Source: Bradyrhizobium sp. CSA207
Lineage (GTDB): Bacteria > Pseudomonadota > Alphaproteobacteria > Rhizobiales > Xanthobacteraceae
Reading direction: 5' to 3'
NCBI RefSeq assembly: GCF_029051685.1
Contig: NZ_JAACFT010000004.1
Span: 124,001 to 188,000, forward strand
Length of the DNA: 64,000 nucleotides
Made by a program: the position numbers and the translations under genes. Position 1 is the first letter of the stretch, and each line of letters starts with the position of its first letter. The notes under the pieces were generated by a model that worked only from the letters and a program-made list of their open reading frames with translations, was not told the origin of the DNA and did not search any database. Of this stretch, positions 48,941 through 59,631 are shown piece by piece.

Positions 48941-49813
48941 ATGGCAACCCGGCAGACGCAGATCCTTGCGCGGTCGCTCCTGACGCCGGCCGTCGGCTTG
49001 CTCTTCATCTGGATGATCGTCCCGCTGGCGCTGACGCTCTATTTCTCGACGCTGCATTACAGCCTGCTCGATCCCGGCTCCGAGGCGTTCGTTGGCCTTG
49101 AGAACTTTCGTTACTTCCTCACCGACCCTGCCTTCCTCGATTCGCTGCAGAACACGCTGGTGCTGGTCGGCTCGGTGCTGGCGCTGACGATCCTGCTCGG
49201 CACTCCGCTGGCGCTGCTGCTCGATCAGCCCGTGATCGGGCGCAACATCGTCCGGCTGATGGTGATCGCGCCGTTCTTCGTGATGCCGACGGTGAGCGCG
49301 CTGGTCTGGAAGAATTTGTTGATGCATCCGGTCTCCGGCCTGTTCGCCTGGATCGCGTCGCTGTTCCACCTGACGCCGATCGACTGGTTCAACGACGTGC
49401 CGCTGCTCTCGGTGATCCTGATCGTCGCCTGGCAGTGGCTGCCGTTCGCGACGCTGATTCTGCTGACCGCGCTGCAATCGCTCGACGAGGAACAGAAGGA
49501 GGCGGCCGAGATGGACGGCGCCAGCGCGCTCTCGGCCTTCATCTACATCACGCTGCCGCACCTGGCGCGTCCCATTACCGTGGTGATCCTGATCGAGACC
49601 ATCTTCCTGCTGACGGTGTTTGCGGAAATCTTCGTCACCACCGGCGGCGGCCCTGGCCTGCAAACCACCAACATCGCCTTCCTGATCTATTCGCAGGCGT
49701 TGATTCAGTTCGACGTCGGCAGCGCCTCTGCAGGCGGCCTGGTCGCGGTGGTGATCGCCAACATCGTCGCCTTCTTCCTCGTCCGCATCGTCGGCCGCAA
49801 TCTGGAGGCGTGA
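48941..49813 (+). CDS. smoF: Polyol ABC transporter permease (SmoF/MtlF-like)
   Basis: The first of two CUT1 permeases, 290 residues with six helices. The EAA loop is EEQKEAAEMDGASALSAFIY followed by ITLPHLARP. CGGAGAAGCTGACG leads to the ATG; the frame extends 14 codons upstream without conserved sequence. It pairs with the next permease in the membrane. The gap to that gene is only 4 bp. Confidence 0.92.
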   Translation: MATRQTQILARSLLTPAVGLLFIWMIVPLALTLYFSTLHYSLLDPGSEAFVGLENFRYFLTDPAFLDSLQNTLVLVGSVLALTILLGTPLALLLDQPVIGRNIVRLMVIAPFFVMPTVSALVWKNLLMHPVSGLFAWIASLFHLTPIDWFNDVPLLSVILIVAWQWLPFATLILLTALQSLDEEQKEAAEMDGASALSAFIYITLPHLARPITVVILIETIFLLTVFAEIFVTTGGGPGLQTTNIAFLIYSQALIQFDVGSASAGGLVAVVIANIVAFFLVRIVGRNLEA

Positions 49814-49817
49814 GACC

Positions 49818-50648
49818 ATGGCACGGATGGCGACGACGCAGCGGGTGGTGGTATCGACCATCGGAGCGTGGTTCTTCGGCTTCCTGATCTTCTTCCCGAT
49901 CCTCTGGATGGTGCTGGCGAGCTTCAAGACCGAGCTGGAAGCCTTCGCCATCCCGCCGTCCTTCGTGTTCTTCCACTGGACCACTGAAAACTACGCCACC
50001 GTGCAGGAGCGCAGCGACTATCTGCATCATGCGATAAATTCGATCATCATCGCCGGCGGCTCGACGCTGATTGCGCTTTTGATAGCCATTCCCGCGGCTT
50101 GGTCGATGGCGTTCTCGCCGACCAAGCGCACCAAGGACATCCTGCTCTGGATGCTCTCGACCAAGATGATGCCGCCGGTCGGCGTGCTGGTGCCGATCTA
50201 CCTGATCTACAAGAGCTTCGGCCTGCTCGATTCCCGCATGGGTCTCGTCTTCATCCTCTGTCTCGGCAACCTGCCGATCGTGATCTGGATGCTCTTCACC
50301 TATTTCAAGGAGATCCCGCGCGACATCCTCGAGGCCGCGCGGATGGATGGCGCCACCATCGGCCGCGAGCTCGTCTACGTGCTGACGCCGATGGCGATCC
50401 CGGGCCTCGCCTCCACCATGCTGCTCAATCTCATCCTCGCCTGGAACGAGGCGTTCTGGACGCTCAATTTATCGACCTCGAGCGCCGCGCCGCTCACCGT
50501 GTTCATCGCCTCCTATTCGAGTCCGGAAGGACTGTTCTGGGCAAAACTGTCGGCGGCCTCGACGCTGGCGATCGCGCCCATTCTCGTCCTCGGTTGGTTC
50601 AGCCAGAAGCAGCTCGTGCGCGGGCTCACCTTCGGCGCGGTGAAGTAA
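49818..50648 (+). CDS. smoG: Polyol ABC transporter permease (SmoG/MtlG-like)
   Basis: The second permease, 276 residues with six helices. It has a CUT1 MalG-type EAA loop: PRDILEAARMDGATIGRELV, then YVLTPMAIPGLAS. The start FGFLIFFPILWMVLASFKTE helix is typical of MalG-type subunits. It sits between the first permease and the ATPase gene, with 15 bp to the latter. Confidence 0.93.
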   Translation: MARMATTQRVVVSTIGAWFFGFLIFFPILWMVLASFKTELEAFAIPPSFVFFHWTTENYATVQERSDYLHHAINSIIIAGGSTLIALLIAIPAAWSMAFSPTKRTKDILLWMLSTKMMPPVGVLVPIYLIYKSFGLLDSRMGLVFILCLGNLPIVIWMLFTYFKEIPRDILEAARMDGATIGRELVYVLTPMAIPGLASTMLLNLILAWNEAFWTLNLSTSSAAPLTVFIASYSSPEGLFWAKLSAASTLAIAPILVLGWFSQKQLVRGLTFGAVK

Positions 50649-50663
50649 AAGGGCTGCCGGATC

Positions 50664-51671
<1,008 letters not shown>

Positions 51672-51709
51672 CAAGAAACGGCAAGAACGGCAAGAAACGG
51701 AAGAGCAAC

Positions 51710-52483
51710 ATGTACCTGGAAAAATTCAAGCTGGACGGCAAGATGGCGTTCATCACCGGCGGCGGGCAGGGCATTGGTCTCGCCTGCGCCGAGGCGCTGG
51801 CCGAAGCCGGCGCCAAGGTCGTCATCGGCGATCGCGACAGCAAGGTCGCAGACAGCGCAAAGGCCAGTTTAAAGGCAAAGGGTTATGACGTCGAGACCGC
51901 GGTGATGGACGTCACCGACACCAGGCGCGTGGCGGAGGTCGCCAATGATCTCGTCGCGCGCCACGGCAAGGTCGACATTCTCGTCAACAATGCCGGCATT
52001 GCCCGCAGCGAGACGCCGGCGGAGACCGTCACCGACGAGCATTGGCTCAACGTGATCGACGTCAATCTCAACGGCACCTTCTGGTGCTGCCGCGAGTTCG
52101 GCAAGCATATGCTCAAGGCGAAGAGTGGCGCCATCGTCAATATCGGCTCGATGTCCGGCTTCATCGTCAACAAGCCGCAGGAACAGTGCTTCTACAACGC
52201 CTCCAAGGCCGCCGTGCACCATCTCACCAAATCGCTCGCCGCCGAATGGGGCGCTCGCGGGATCCGGGTCAACGCGGTGGCGCCGACCTATATCGAGACG
52301 CCGCTCAACGCCTTCGTGAAGAGCAACGCAAAAATGTACGACGCCTGGATCGGTGGAACCCCGATGGCGCGGATGGGGCAGGTCGACGAGATCGCCTCCG
52401 TCGTGCTGTTCCTCGCTTCGGAAGCCGCGAGCCTGATGACCGGCAGCATCGTGCTGGTGGATGGCGGCTATACTTGCTGGTAG
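51710..52483 (+). CDS. SDR-family polyol dehydrogenase
   Basis: A 257-residue classical short-chain dehydrogenase. The cofactor motif is TGGGQGIG near residue 17, NNAG (VNNAGIA) lies near residue 90, the catalytic serine is in IGSMSG, and the catalytic pair is Y-x3-K in YNASK near residue 160. It takes the slot that mannitol dehydrogenase (MtlD) has in mtlEFGKDYZ-type operons. It should therefore oxidise the imported polyol to a ketose with NAD. Sorbitol to fructose, ribitol to ribulose and arabinitol to xylulose are all possible. The two kinases downstream do not settle it. Confidence 0.87.
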   Translation: MYLEKFKLDGKMAFITGGGQGIGLACAEALAEAGAKVVIGDRDSKVADSAKASLKAKGYDVETAVMDVTDTRRVAEVANDLVARHGKVDILVNNAGIARSETPAETVTDEHWLNVIDVNLNGTFWCCREFGKHMLKAKSGAIVNIGSMSGFIVNKPQEQCFYNASKAAVHHLTKSLAAEWGARGIRVNAVAPTYIETPLNAFVKSNAKMYDAWIGGTPMARMGQVDEIASVVLFLASEAASLMTGSIVLVDGGYTCW

Positions 52484-52521
52484 GCTTGCGTCAAAGCTGA
52501 CGAGAGCGACCGGGAGTGACA

Positions 52522-54168
52522 ATGCCGCGAGCGTATATCGGCGTCGACGTGGGGACCACGAGCACGCGGGCAGGGGTGTTCGACGAGGCCGGTACCCTTC
52601 TGGCCACCGCCCGGCATCCGATCAGGATCTGGCACGAGGCCGGCGATATCGTCGAGCAATCGTCCGCCGACATCTGGGACGCCTGCGCTAAATCGGTGCG
52701 GGCCGCGCTGGCGGAAGCTGGCATCGCGCCTGACAGCGTCGGCGGCGTCGGATTTGACGCCACCTGCTCGCTGGTGCTGGTCGACCGCCAGGGCGAGCCG
52801 GTCACCGTCAGTTCTTCCGGCGACAAGCAGCGCAATGTCATCGTCTGGATGGATCATCGCGCCACGGCCGAGGCGCGGCTGATCAACGAAACCGAGGACG
52901 CCGTGCTGCGCTATGTCGGCGGCTCGATCTCGCCCGAGATGGAGATGCCGAAGCTGTTGTGGCTGAAGCGGCATGCGAGCGCCAGCTTTGACGCCGCCGG
53001 TCACTTCTTCGATCTGGCGGACTTCCTGACCTGGCGCGCCACCGACTCGCTGCAGCGCTCGACCTGCACCGTCACGTGCAAATGGAACTATCTCGCGCAT
53101 GACAGCGGCGGCTGGAGCGCGCCGTTCTTCCAGCGCATTGGCCTATCGGATTTCGTCAGCGAAAATTATGCCCGCATTGGTACCGAGATCGTCGCGCCCG
53201 GCACGCGGCTCGGCGCGGGTCTCACCCGCGCGGCGGCAGCTGACCTCGGCCTGTCACCTGGCACACCGGTGGGCGCGGCGCTGATCGATGCGCATGCCGG
53301 CGGCATCGGCGCGATCGGCGGCCGCGACGGATCGGGCGAGGCGACTGATGTCTGCGACCGCCTCGCCTACATCATGGGAACGTCGGCCTGCATCATGGCC
53401 ACGACCAGGGAGCCATGCTTCGTGCCGGGCGTTTGGGGGCCTTATTACTCCGGCATGGTGCCAGACTTCTGGCTCAACGAGGGCGGGCAGTCCGCCGCGG
53501 GCGCGGCGATCGACCATCTGCTCAAGTCGCATCCCGGCTTTGGCGAGGCGAGCGCGGCGGCGCGCAGCGAGGGGCTCGACATCATCGAATTCCTGGAGCG
53601 CCGCATCATCGCGCGCGCAGGAGATGCCAGCCGTGCCGCGCTGCTGGCCCGCGACGTCCATGTCCTCCCCGAATTCATCGGCAATCGCTCGCCCTACGCC
53701 GATCCTGATACCCGCGCGGTGATCGCGGGCCTCGATCTCGACACCGATATCGGCGCGATGGAGCGGCTGTTCGTTGCCGGCCTCTGCGGGCTCGCTTATG
53801 GTCTTGCCGAGGTGATCGAAGCTTTTGCCGCACATGGCGTTCGTTCCGGCATCATGATCATGGGCGGCGGCGCGAGCCGCAGTCCGCTGGTGCGGCAGAT
53901 CATGGCTGATACCACCGGTCTCACCGTCGCGCTGCCGCAGACGAAAGAGCCGGTGCTCCTGGGCGCCGCGATGCTTGGCGCGGTCGCCGGCGGTGCCTAT
54001 GCCTCGATCGGCGAGACCATGGCAAAGATGTCGGCGCTGGGACGAAAGAGCGAACCGACCGCGCCCGACATGGCCGCGTTTCACGCCCGCAAGCGCGATG
54101 TCTACAAGCTGCTGCGCGAGGTCGATCGCGGCAGCCGCGCGGCGATGCGCGGAATGGCCGGAGGTTGA
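52522..54168 (+). CDS. FGGY-family pentulose kinase (D-ribulokinase-like)
   Basis: A 548-residue sugar kinase of the FGGY family. The phosphate-binding DVGTTSTRAGVFD lies at the N-terminus and VIVWMDHRATAEA near residue 110. GGASRSPLVRQIMAD is the second ATP-side motif. The VLPEFIGNRSPYADPDTRAVI region resembles D-ribulokinases more than xylulokinases (about 485 residues) or glycerol kinases. CGGGAG lies six bases before the ATG at 52522. It would phosphorylate the ketopentose made by the dehydrogenase upstream, for the pentose phosphate pathway. Confidence 0.88.
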   Translation: MPRAYIGVDVGTTSTRAGVFDEAGTLLATARHPIRIWHEAGDIVEQSSADIWDACAKSVRAALAEAGIAPDSVGGVGFDATCSLVLVDRQGEPVTVSSSGDKQRNVIVWMDHRATAEARLINETEDAVLRYVGGSISPEMEMPKLLWLKRHASASFDAAGHFFDLADFLTWRATDSLQRSTCTVTCKWNYLAHDSGGWSAPFFQRIGLSDFVSENYARIGTEIVAPGTRLGAGLTRAAAADLGLSPGTPVGAALIDAHAGGIGAIGGRDGSGEATDVCDRLAYIMGTSACIMATTREPCFVPGVWGPYYSGMVPDFWLNEGGQSAAGAAIDHLLKSHPGFGEASAAARSEGLDIIEFLERRIIARAGDASRAALLARDVHVLPEFIGNRSPYADPDTRAVIAGLDLDTDIGAMERLFVAGLCGLAYGLAEVIEAFAAHGVRSGIMIMGGGASRSPLVRQIMADTTGLTVALPQTKEPVLLGAAMLGAVAGGAYASIGETMAKMSALGRKSEPTAPDMAAFHARKRDVYKLLREVDRGSRAAMRGMAGG

Positions 54169-54173
54169 ACCGG

Positions 54174-55109
54174 ATGCTGATTTCCTGCGGCGATGCGCTG
54201 ATCGATTTCGTGCCGACGCGAAGCGGCGACGGCCGCGAGGCGGCGATGCCGGCCGTCGGCGGCTCCTGCCTCAATGTTGCGATCGGCATGGCGCGGCTCG
54301 GCGCGCCCACCGGTTTCGTCGGCGGCATCTCGACCGACATGTTCGGGCGCATGATCGCCGACCATGCCGCTTCCTCCAACGTCGAGCTTGGTCTTGCCAC
54401 CCGCAGCGATCACCAGACCACGCTCGCTTTCGTGCGCATCGTCGCGGGCGAGTCGCACTATGCTTTCTACGACGCCGAGACTGCGACGCGGAGCTGGACC
54501 TATCGGCGCGGGACCATTGCGTTCGATACCGTCGAAGCCCTCCATGTTGGCTCGACCACGCTGGTCAACGACCGCGGCGCCGCCGAGACCAAAGCCCTGA
54601 TCGCCGATGCGCAGGCATCCTCGACGATCTCCTTCGATCCGAACTGCCGGCCCAATCTGGTCAGGGACAAGCCGGCCTACCTTGAGCGCATGGCCGAATT
54701 CGCTAGGCACGCCGATCTCATCAAGATGTCTGACGTCGATTTCGCCTACCTCTACGGCGAAGAGCACTGGCAGCAGCGGGCGAGCACGCTGCTGGAACAA
54801 GGGACAAGCCTCGTCGTCATCACCCGCGGCAACAACGGCGCCATCGCCTGGCATGCGGAAGCAGGGCAGATCGAAGTCGCAGCGCCGCAGGTCGAGATCG
54901 CCGACACCATCGGTGCCGGCGACAGTTTTCAGGCGGCGTTGCTGTTCGCCCTGCACAAGCAGAGGCGCCTCGTCCGCGAGCAGCTGAAGCATATCAGCAC
55001 TGCCGAACTCCGCCGCGCGCTGTTCTTTGCCGCCAATTGCGCCGGCCTGACCTGCACCCGCCCGGGCGCCGATCCGCCCTGGAGCCATGAGATCACATGG
55101 AACTGGTAG
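54174..55109 (+). CDS. PfkB-family carbohydrate kinase (fructokinase-like)
   Basis: A 311-residue ribokinase/fructokinase. The first PfkB signature is near VGGSCLNVAIGMARLGAPTG (residues about 30-50). The second, DTIGAGDSFQAALLF, carries the catalytic aspartate near residue 245. It takes the slot of mtlZ (fructokinase) in the matching Pseudomonas operon, which suggests that a hexitol giving fructose is among the substrates. The ATG at 54174 follows GGAGG; a TTG that overlaps the previous stop is less likely. It ends 6 bp before the convergent LysR gene stop. Confidence 0.9.
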   Translation: MLISCGDALIDFVPTRSGDGREAAMPAVGGSCLNVAIGMARLGAPTGFVGGISTDMFGRMIADHAASSNVELGLATRSDHQTTLAFVRIVAGESHYAFYDAETATRSWTYRRGTIAFDTVEALHVGSTTLVNDRGAAETKALIADAQASSTISFDPNCRPNLVRDKPAYLERMAEFARHADLIKMSDVDFAYLYGEEHWQQRASTLLEQGTSLVVITRGNNGAIAWHAEAGQIEVAAPQVEIADTIGAGDSFQAALLFALHKQRRLVREQLKHISTAELRRALFFAANCAGLTCTRPGADPPWSHEITWNW

Positions 55110-55115
55110 CCGCCA

Positions 55116-56009
55116 TCACAGCCGCGCCACGATTTTCTCGGCGCATTTGAGGAAGGTGCGGATCAGCGGGCTCTGGGAATCCCGCCGCCAGCACACCGCG
55201 ATGTCGATGGAATCGGCGGCATCGCGCAGCGGCCTGAACACGATGCCGCGCGGCGCGCCGAGCTTGGCGCAGGCCGGCACGATGGCAAGACCTTCGCCGG
55301 CAAGAACCAGGCTCATCGCCGAATGTACCGTCTCGACCCGGCTGGCAATCGGCATCACGATCTGGTGCCGCCGCAGCAGGGCGGCGACCGCGGAGGAGGC
55401 GGGATCCTGGTCCGGCGGCGGCAACGCGATCAGCGGGCGGCCCTGTAGCCGGGCCATCGGCACCGTGTTCAGGCGGGCCAGCGGCGAGCGGATCGGCATC
55501 ACCAGCATCAACGGCTGCGCCCCGATCCGCGCCACCTGGATCTCGGGATGGTGGATCGCGGGCATGCACAGCGCGACCGTGACGCTGCGGTCGAGCAGCC
55601 GCGCCTCGCGCGTCGATGCGCTGAGTTCTGCGAAGTCGAGATCGACGCCGGGAACGGACCGGCGCAATTCGGGGATCAGCCGCGGCAGCACCGCGTTCGC
55701 CAGCACGAACATGTAGCCGACCGACAGCCGGCCGCGCCGGCCGGAGGCCACTGCACGGGCGGCTTCGGCGCCGTCGGCGGCGAGTGCAAGCGCCTCGCTG
55801 GCGCGCGCCAGCAGCGCCTGGCCCGCCTCGGTCAGGTCCATGCCGCGCGTGCCGCGGCGAAACAATGGCGCGCCGATCTCGGCCTCCAGCTTGCGGATCT
55901 GGACCGAGAGCGGCGGCTGCGCCATCCGCAGCCGCTCGGCGGCCTTGCCGACGCTGCGCGCCTCGGCCACGGCGACGAAGTAACGGAGCCGGCGAAGATC
56001 CATTGGCAT
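55116..56009 (-). CDS. LysR-family transcriptional regulator
   Basis: A 297-residue LysR regulator. The winged helix occupies residues 1-60 (DLRRLRYFVAVAEARSVGKAAERL, then RMAQPPLSVQIRKLEAEIGAPLF), and a periplasmic-binding-like effector domain follows. The frame stays open far upstream on this strand but only shadows the amidase gene. It is divergent from the amidase across 117 bp, the standard arrangement for a LysR regulator and its target. The ligand may be the amide or its acid product. Starts at 56009 and 56003 cannot be told apart. Confidence 0.9.
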   Translation of the reverse strand: MPMDLRRLRYFVAVAEARSVGKAAERLRMAQPPLSVQIRKLEAEIGAPLFRRGTRGMDLTEAGQALLARASEALALAADGAEAARAVASGRRGRLSVGYMFVLANAVLPRLIPELRRSVPGVDLDFAELSASTREARLLDRSVTVALCMPAIHHPEIQVARIGAQPLMLVMPIRSPLARLNTVPMARLQGRPLIALPPPDQDPASSAVAALLRRHQIVMPIASRVETVHSAMSLVLAGEGLAIVPACAKLGAPRGIVFRPLRDAADSIDIAVCWRRDSQSPLIRTFLKCAEKIVARL

Positions 56010-56126
56010 ACCGAAAACGTATGGGTTGGCGATCAAAATCGTATTGGACGGCGAGTTAACAAAACTGTCATTCTCGCTGTCAATGCTATCGGCCAACGGC
56101 GGCCGGCTTCGGAGCGTGATTTGACG

Positions 56127-57548
56127 ATGAACGGCGATCCCTGCCTGCTGTCCGCAACCGAACTGCGCGGCCTCATCACCGAAAAACGGATTTCCCCCGT
56201 CGAGCTCACCCGCGCGGTGCTCGCCCGCGCCGAGGCGCTGCAGCCCAAGCTGAACTGCTTCATCACGCTCTGCGGCGACGAGGCGTTGGCGCAGGCGCGC
56301 GAGGCCGAGCGCAAGGTGATGGCCGGCGAGCCGCTCGGCCTGCTGCATGGCATTCCCGTCACCGTCAAGGACATCGTCAACACCAGGGGCGTCAGGACCA
56401 CCTTCGGCGCCGTTCCCTACAAGGACAACGTGCCGGCCGAGGATGCGGTCGCGGTCGCAAGGCTGCGCGCGCAAGGCGCGATCCTGATCGGCAAGACCAC
56501 CACGCCGGAATTCGGCAGCAAATGCCTGACCGACTCGCCGCTGTTCGGCCGCACCCGCAATGCGTGGAGCGCGGAGCGTTCGTCCGGCGGCTCCAGCGGC
56601 GGCGCGGCGGTGGCGGTGGCCAGCGGCATCGCGCCGCTGGCGATTGCGACCGACGGCGGCGGCTCGACGCGGATTCCGGCGGCCTGCAACGGCGTGGTCG
56701 GGCTGAAGCAGAGCAATGGCGTCATCGCGCACAGCCAGGCGCTGGATGCTTTCGGCAACCAGACCTATGTCACGCCGACCACCCGCACAGTTGCCGATAC
56801 CGCATTGATGATGCAGGCCATGGCCGGGGAGGACGCCTGCGACCCCTGGTCGATCGGCGTTGCCGTGCCGGACTTCATCGGCACCGCGATGCCGCGCGGC
56901 GATCTGCGCGGGCAGAAAATCCTGTTCTGCCTCTCGCCGCCCGGCCGCCCGGTGTCCGCGGACGTCGCGACGGCCTTCAAGGCGAGCCTCGATCGGCTCG
57001 CGGGCCTTGGCGCCGAGCTCGAGGAGTTCTCTGGAGACGGTTTCGACATCGAACCGATCTGGCGCGCCATCAACCACACGCTCTGGCGGACCCGCTTTGC
57101 AAAATTGGCGGCCGAGCACAGCGGCGAACTCAGCGAAGCCTTCCTCAAGCAGCTTGCGCTTGCCACCGAAGTCAGCGGGGTCGGATATCAGGAGGCGATG
57201 TTCGCGCGCACCGCGCTGTTCCGCCGGGTGCAATCCCTGCTTGCGCGCGGCAATCTGCTGGCGATGCCGACCCTCACCCGCACCGCGCTGCCGATCGAGC
57301 AGGACCTGTTCGGCACCATCGAGATCGACGGCAAGCGCTTTGACAGCGTCCGGCCGCACTGGTTCCCCTGGACCATGCCCTTCAACATGACCGGGCACCC
57401 CGCCGTCAGCCTGCCCTGCGGCTTCGGCCGCGACGGGTTGCCGATCGGGCTTCAGCTCGTCGGCCGCTTCCGTGACGATGCCGAATTGCTGCGCGTGAGC
57501 GCGCTGTTCGAGGCCTCGCACGATCTTCTGTCCCGTTGGCCCGGCTGA
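56127..57548 (+). CDS. Amidase-signature-family amidohydrolase
   Basis: A 473-residue enzyme of the amidase signature family with the full Ser-cisSer-Lys triad: K81 in PVTVKDIV, S156 in the SSGGSSGG loop and S180 in DGGGSTRIPA. It hydrolyses an amide to acid and ammonia. The typical C-terminal GLQLVGRFRDDAELL motif is present. No GatC partner and no signal peptide are seen, so this is not the tRNA amidotransferase but a catabolic amidase. Downstream lies a dipeptide-type importer, which suggests that an imported amide or peptide-like compound is the substrate. Confidence 0.9.
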   Translation: MNGDPCLLSATELRGLITEKRISPVELTRAVLARAEALQPKLNCFITLCGDEALAQAREAERKVMAGEPLGLLHGIPVTVKDIVNTRGVRTTFGAVPYKDNVPAEDAVAVARLRAQGAILIGKTTTPEFGSKCLTDSPLFGRTRNAWSAERSSGGSSGGAAVAVASGIAPLAIATDGGGSTRIPAACNGVVGLKQSNGVIAHSQALDAFGNQTYVTPTTRTVADTALMMQAMAGEDACDPWSIGVAVPDFIGTAMPRGDLRGQKILFCLSPPGRPVSADVATAFKASLDRLAGLGAELEEFSGDGFDIEPIWRAINHTLWRTRFAKLAAEHSGELSEAFLKQLALATEVSGVGYQEAMFARTALFRRVQSLLARGNLLAMPTLTRTALPIEQDLFGTIEIDGKRFDSVRPHWFPWTMPFNMTGHPAVSLPCGFGRDGLPIGLQLVGRFRDDAELLRVSALFEASHDLLSRWPG

Positions 57549-57582
57549 GATGGGGCACGGGAAAGACATCTTTCTTGTGGCT

Positions 57583-57697
57583 ATCCTTCGAGACGCCCGC
57601 TTTGGGCGGGCTCCTCAGGATGAGGTCTTGTTTTGCGGCGAAATGGCAAACCCTCATGGTGAGGAGCCCGCCAAGGCGGGCGTCTCGAACCATGAAG
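57583..57697. repeat. Dispersed palindromic repeat, TTCGAGACGCCCGC family
   Basis: ATCCTTCGAGACGCCCGCTTTGGGCGGGCTCCTCAGGATGAGG at the left is mirrored by CCCTCATGGTGAGGAGCCCGCCAAGGCGGGCGTCTCGAACCATGAAG at the right. The copy sits between the amidase and importer genes and is unrelated in sequence to the other families here. Confidence 0.75.
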
Positions 57698-57785
57698 GCC
57701 GAGCACTCTCTCGTTTCCTAGGCACTTGCGTCCCGCGCCCGGACATGTTGATCGTGGCGCGGGTGAGCCCTGAAACCGAGCGCGC

Positions 57786-58736
57786 ATGAGCGTATTTGTC
57801 CTCCGACGTCTGGTGACCTTGGTGGCGACGCTGGTCGGCGCTTCCCTGATCATTTTCCTGGTGCTGGACGCGCTTCCCGGTAACGCCGCGCAGATGCTGA
57901 TGGGTGCCGATGCGTCGCCGGATGCGGTGCGCGCGCTCACCGTCAAGCTCGGCCTCGATCAGCCGCTGGCCGTTCGCTATCTGCACTGGATCAAGGGTCT
58001 TGTCCTCGGCGACCTCGGCAACAGCTATGTCTACGGCACGCCGGTCGCCAGCCTGATCGCGGAGCGGCTGGTGCTGACGGTCCCGCTCGCGATCATGTCC
58101 ATGCTGATCACGGTGACCCTGGCGCTTTCGGCCGGCATCTACACCGCGGCCAACCACAACAAGCTCGGCGATGTCGGCGTGATGTCGCTGACGCAGGTCG
58201 GTATCGCGCTGCCGAACTTCTGGTTTGCAATTCTCCTGGTGCTGCTGTTCTCGGTGCGGCTGCAATGGTTGTCCGCCGGCGGATTTGCCGGCTGGGAGGA
58301 CGGCATCTGGCTCGGCATCAAATCGCTGCTGCTGCCGGCAGTCTCGCTCGCGGTGGTGCAGGCCGCGATCCTCGCGCGCGTCACGCGCTCGGCGGTGCTG
58401 GAAGTGCTGCGTGAGGATTTTGTCCGCACCGCGCGTGCGAAGGGGCTCGGCAAACGCGAGGTGCTGTGGCGCCACGTGCTGCGCAACGCCATGATCCCGG
58501 TGATGACGGTGATGGGCCTGCAATTCGCCAATCTGCTCGCCGGCACCATCGTGATCGAGAACGTGTTCTATCTGCCGGGCCTCGGCCGCCTGATCTTCCA
58601 GTCGATCGCCAATCGCGACCTCATCGTGGTGCGCAATTGCGTGATGCTGCTCGCCACCATGGTCGTCATCGTCAATTTCGTGGTCGACGTGCTCTATGCC
58701 TTCGTCGATCCCCGCATCAAGGTGCACGACCTGTGA
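57786..58736 (+). CDS. Dipeptide/oligopeptide-type ABC transporter permease (DppB-like)
   Basis: A 316-residue inner-membrane permease with six helices. It opens with the standard LVTLVATLVGASLIIFLVLD helix and LDQPLAVRYLHWIKGLVLGDLG. Its EAA loop is FVRTARAKGLGKREVLWRHVLRNAMIPV. It is the first gene of a five-gene importer operon and overlaps the next permease gene by 4 bp (GTGA). Family members import di- and oligopeptides, nickel or other small compounds. Confidence 0.93.
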   Translation: MSVFVLRRLVTLVATLVGASLIIFLVLDALPGNAAQMLMGADASPDAVRALTVKLGLDQPLAVRYLHWIKGLVLGDLGNSYVYGTPVASLIAERLVLTVPLAIMSMLITVTLALSAGIYTAANHNKLGDVGVMSLTQVGIALPNFWFAILLVLLFSVRLQWLSAGGFAGWEDGIWLGIKSLLLPAVSLAVVQAAILARVTRSAVLEVLREDFVRTARAKGLGKREVLWRHVLRNAMIPVMTVMGLQFANLLAGTIVIENVFYLPGLGRLIFQSIANRDLIVVRNCVMLLATMVVIVNFVVDVLYAFVDPRIKVHDL

Positions 58737-59629
58737 GTGATCCGCTCGCCGCCGCAGTCGGATTGCCCACGGCACCCGCGCCGACGCGTCCCGCCACGGG
58801 CTTTTGGCGGAGGGCGCTGCGCCATCGCAGCTTTATGCTGGGCGGCGCGCTCAGCCTCGTGGTGCTCGCCTCGGCGCTGCTGTCGCTGGTATGGACGCCG
58901 TGGTCGCCCTACGAGATCGACATCGCCTCAAAACTCAGGCCGCCGTCGGCGGCGCACTGGCTCGGCACCGATTCCTTCGGCCGCGACATCGTCTCGCTGC
59001 TGCTGGCGGGCGCCCGCTCCACCATCATGGTCGGCATCATCGCGGTGAGCATAGGTCTTACCTTCGGCGTCTGCCTCGGCTTGATCGCGTCTGCCCGGCG
59101 CGGCTGGACCGAAGAGATCATCATGCGCTTCTCCGACTTCACCTTCGCTTTTCCGGCCGTGCTCTCCGCCATCATGCTTGCTGCGGTCGTGGGCCCGGGC
59201 ATGGTGACCTCGATCGTCGCGATCGGCATTTTCCAGATTCCGACGCTGACCCGGCTGACGCGCGGCTCGGCCAACGCGATCTGGGCGCGTGAGTTCGTGC
59301 TGGCGGCGCGTGCCGCGGGCAAGGGGGCTTTCCGCATCACCATCGAGCATGTGCTGCCCAACATCCTGTCGATCCTGATCGTGCAGGTCACCATCCAGTT
59401 CGCGCTCGCAATTCTCGCGGAAGCCGCCTTGTCCTATCTCGGCCTCGGCACGCAGCCGCCGCAACCGTCCTGGGGCCGCATGCTGAACGACGCGCAGACG
59501 CTGCTGTTCCAGTCGCCGATGCTGGCGGTCTATCCGGGTGCGGCGATCGCGGTCGCCGTGCTCGGCCTCAATCTCCTCGGCGATGGACTGCGCGATCTGC
59601 TCGATCCGAGACTGGCGCGGGAGCGGTGA
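58733..59629 (+). CDS. Dipeptide/oligopeptide-type ABC transporter permease (DppC-like)
   Basis: The second permease, 298 residues with six helices. It has the conserved HWLGTDSFGRDIVSLLLAGAR after the first helix and the EAA loop FVLAARAAGKGAFRITIEHVLPN. A PALSYLGLGTQPPQPSWGRML-like stretch near the end is typical of DppC. The GTG start is fixed by the overlap with the first permease gene. A Pro/Ala-rich leader of some 25 residues precedes the first helix. Confidence 0.92.
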   Translation: MSDPLAAAVGLPTAPAPTRPATGFWRRALRHRSFMLGGALSLVVLASALLSLVWTPWSPYEIDIASKLRPPSAAHWLGTDSFGRDIVSLLLAGARSTIMVGIIAVSIGLTFGVCLGLIASARRGWTEEIIMRFSDFTFAFPAVLSAIMLAAVVGPGMVTSIVAIGIFQIPTLTRLTRGSANAIWAREFVLAARAAGKGAFRITIEHVLPNILSILIVQVTIQFALAILAEAALSYLGLGTQPPQPSWGRMLNDAQTLLFQSPMLAVYPGAAIAVAVLGLNLLGDGLRDLLDPRLARER

Positions 59630-59631
59630 GG

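Noticed and set aside
56010-57569. Apparent 520-residue N-terminal extension of the LysR gene on the minus strand
   Set aside because: It is antisense to the amidase and unlike any LysR domain; the HTH begins at the methionine near 56009.
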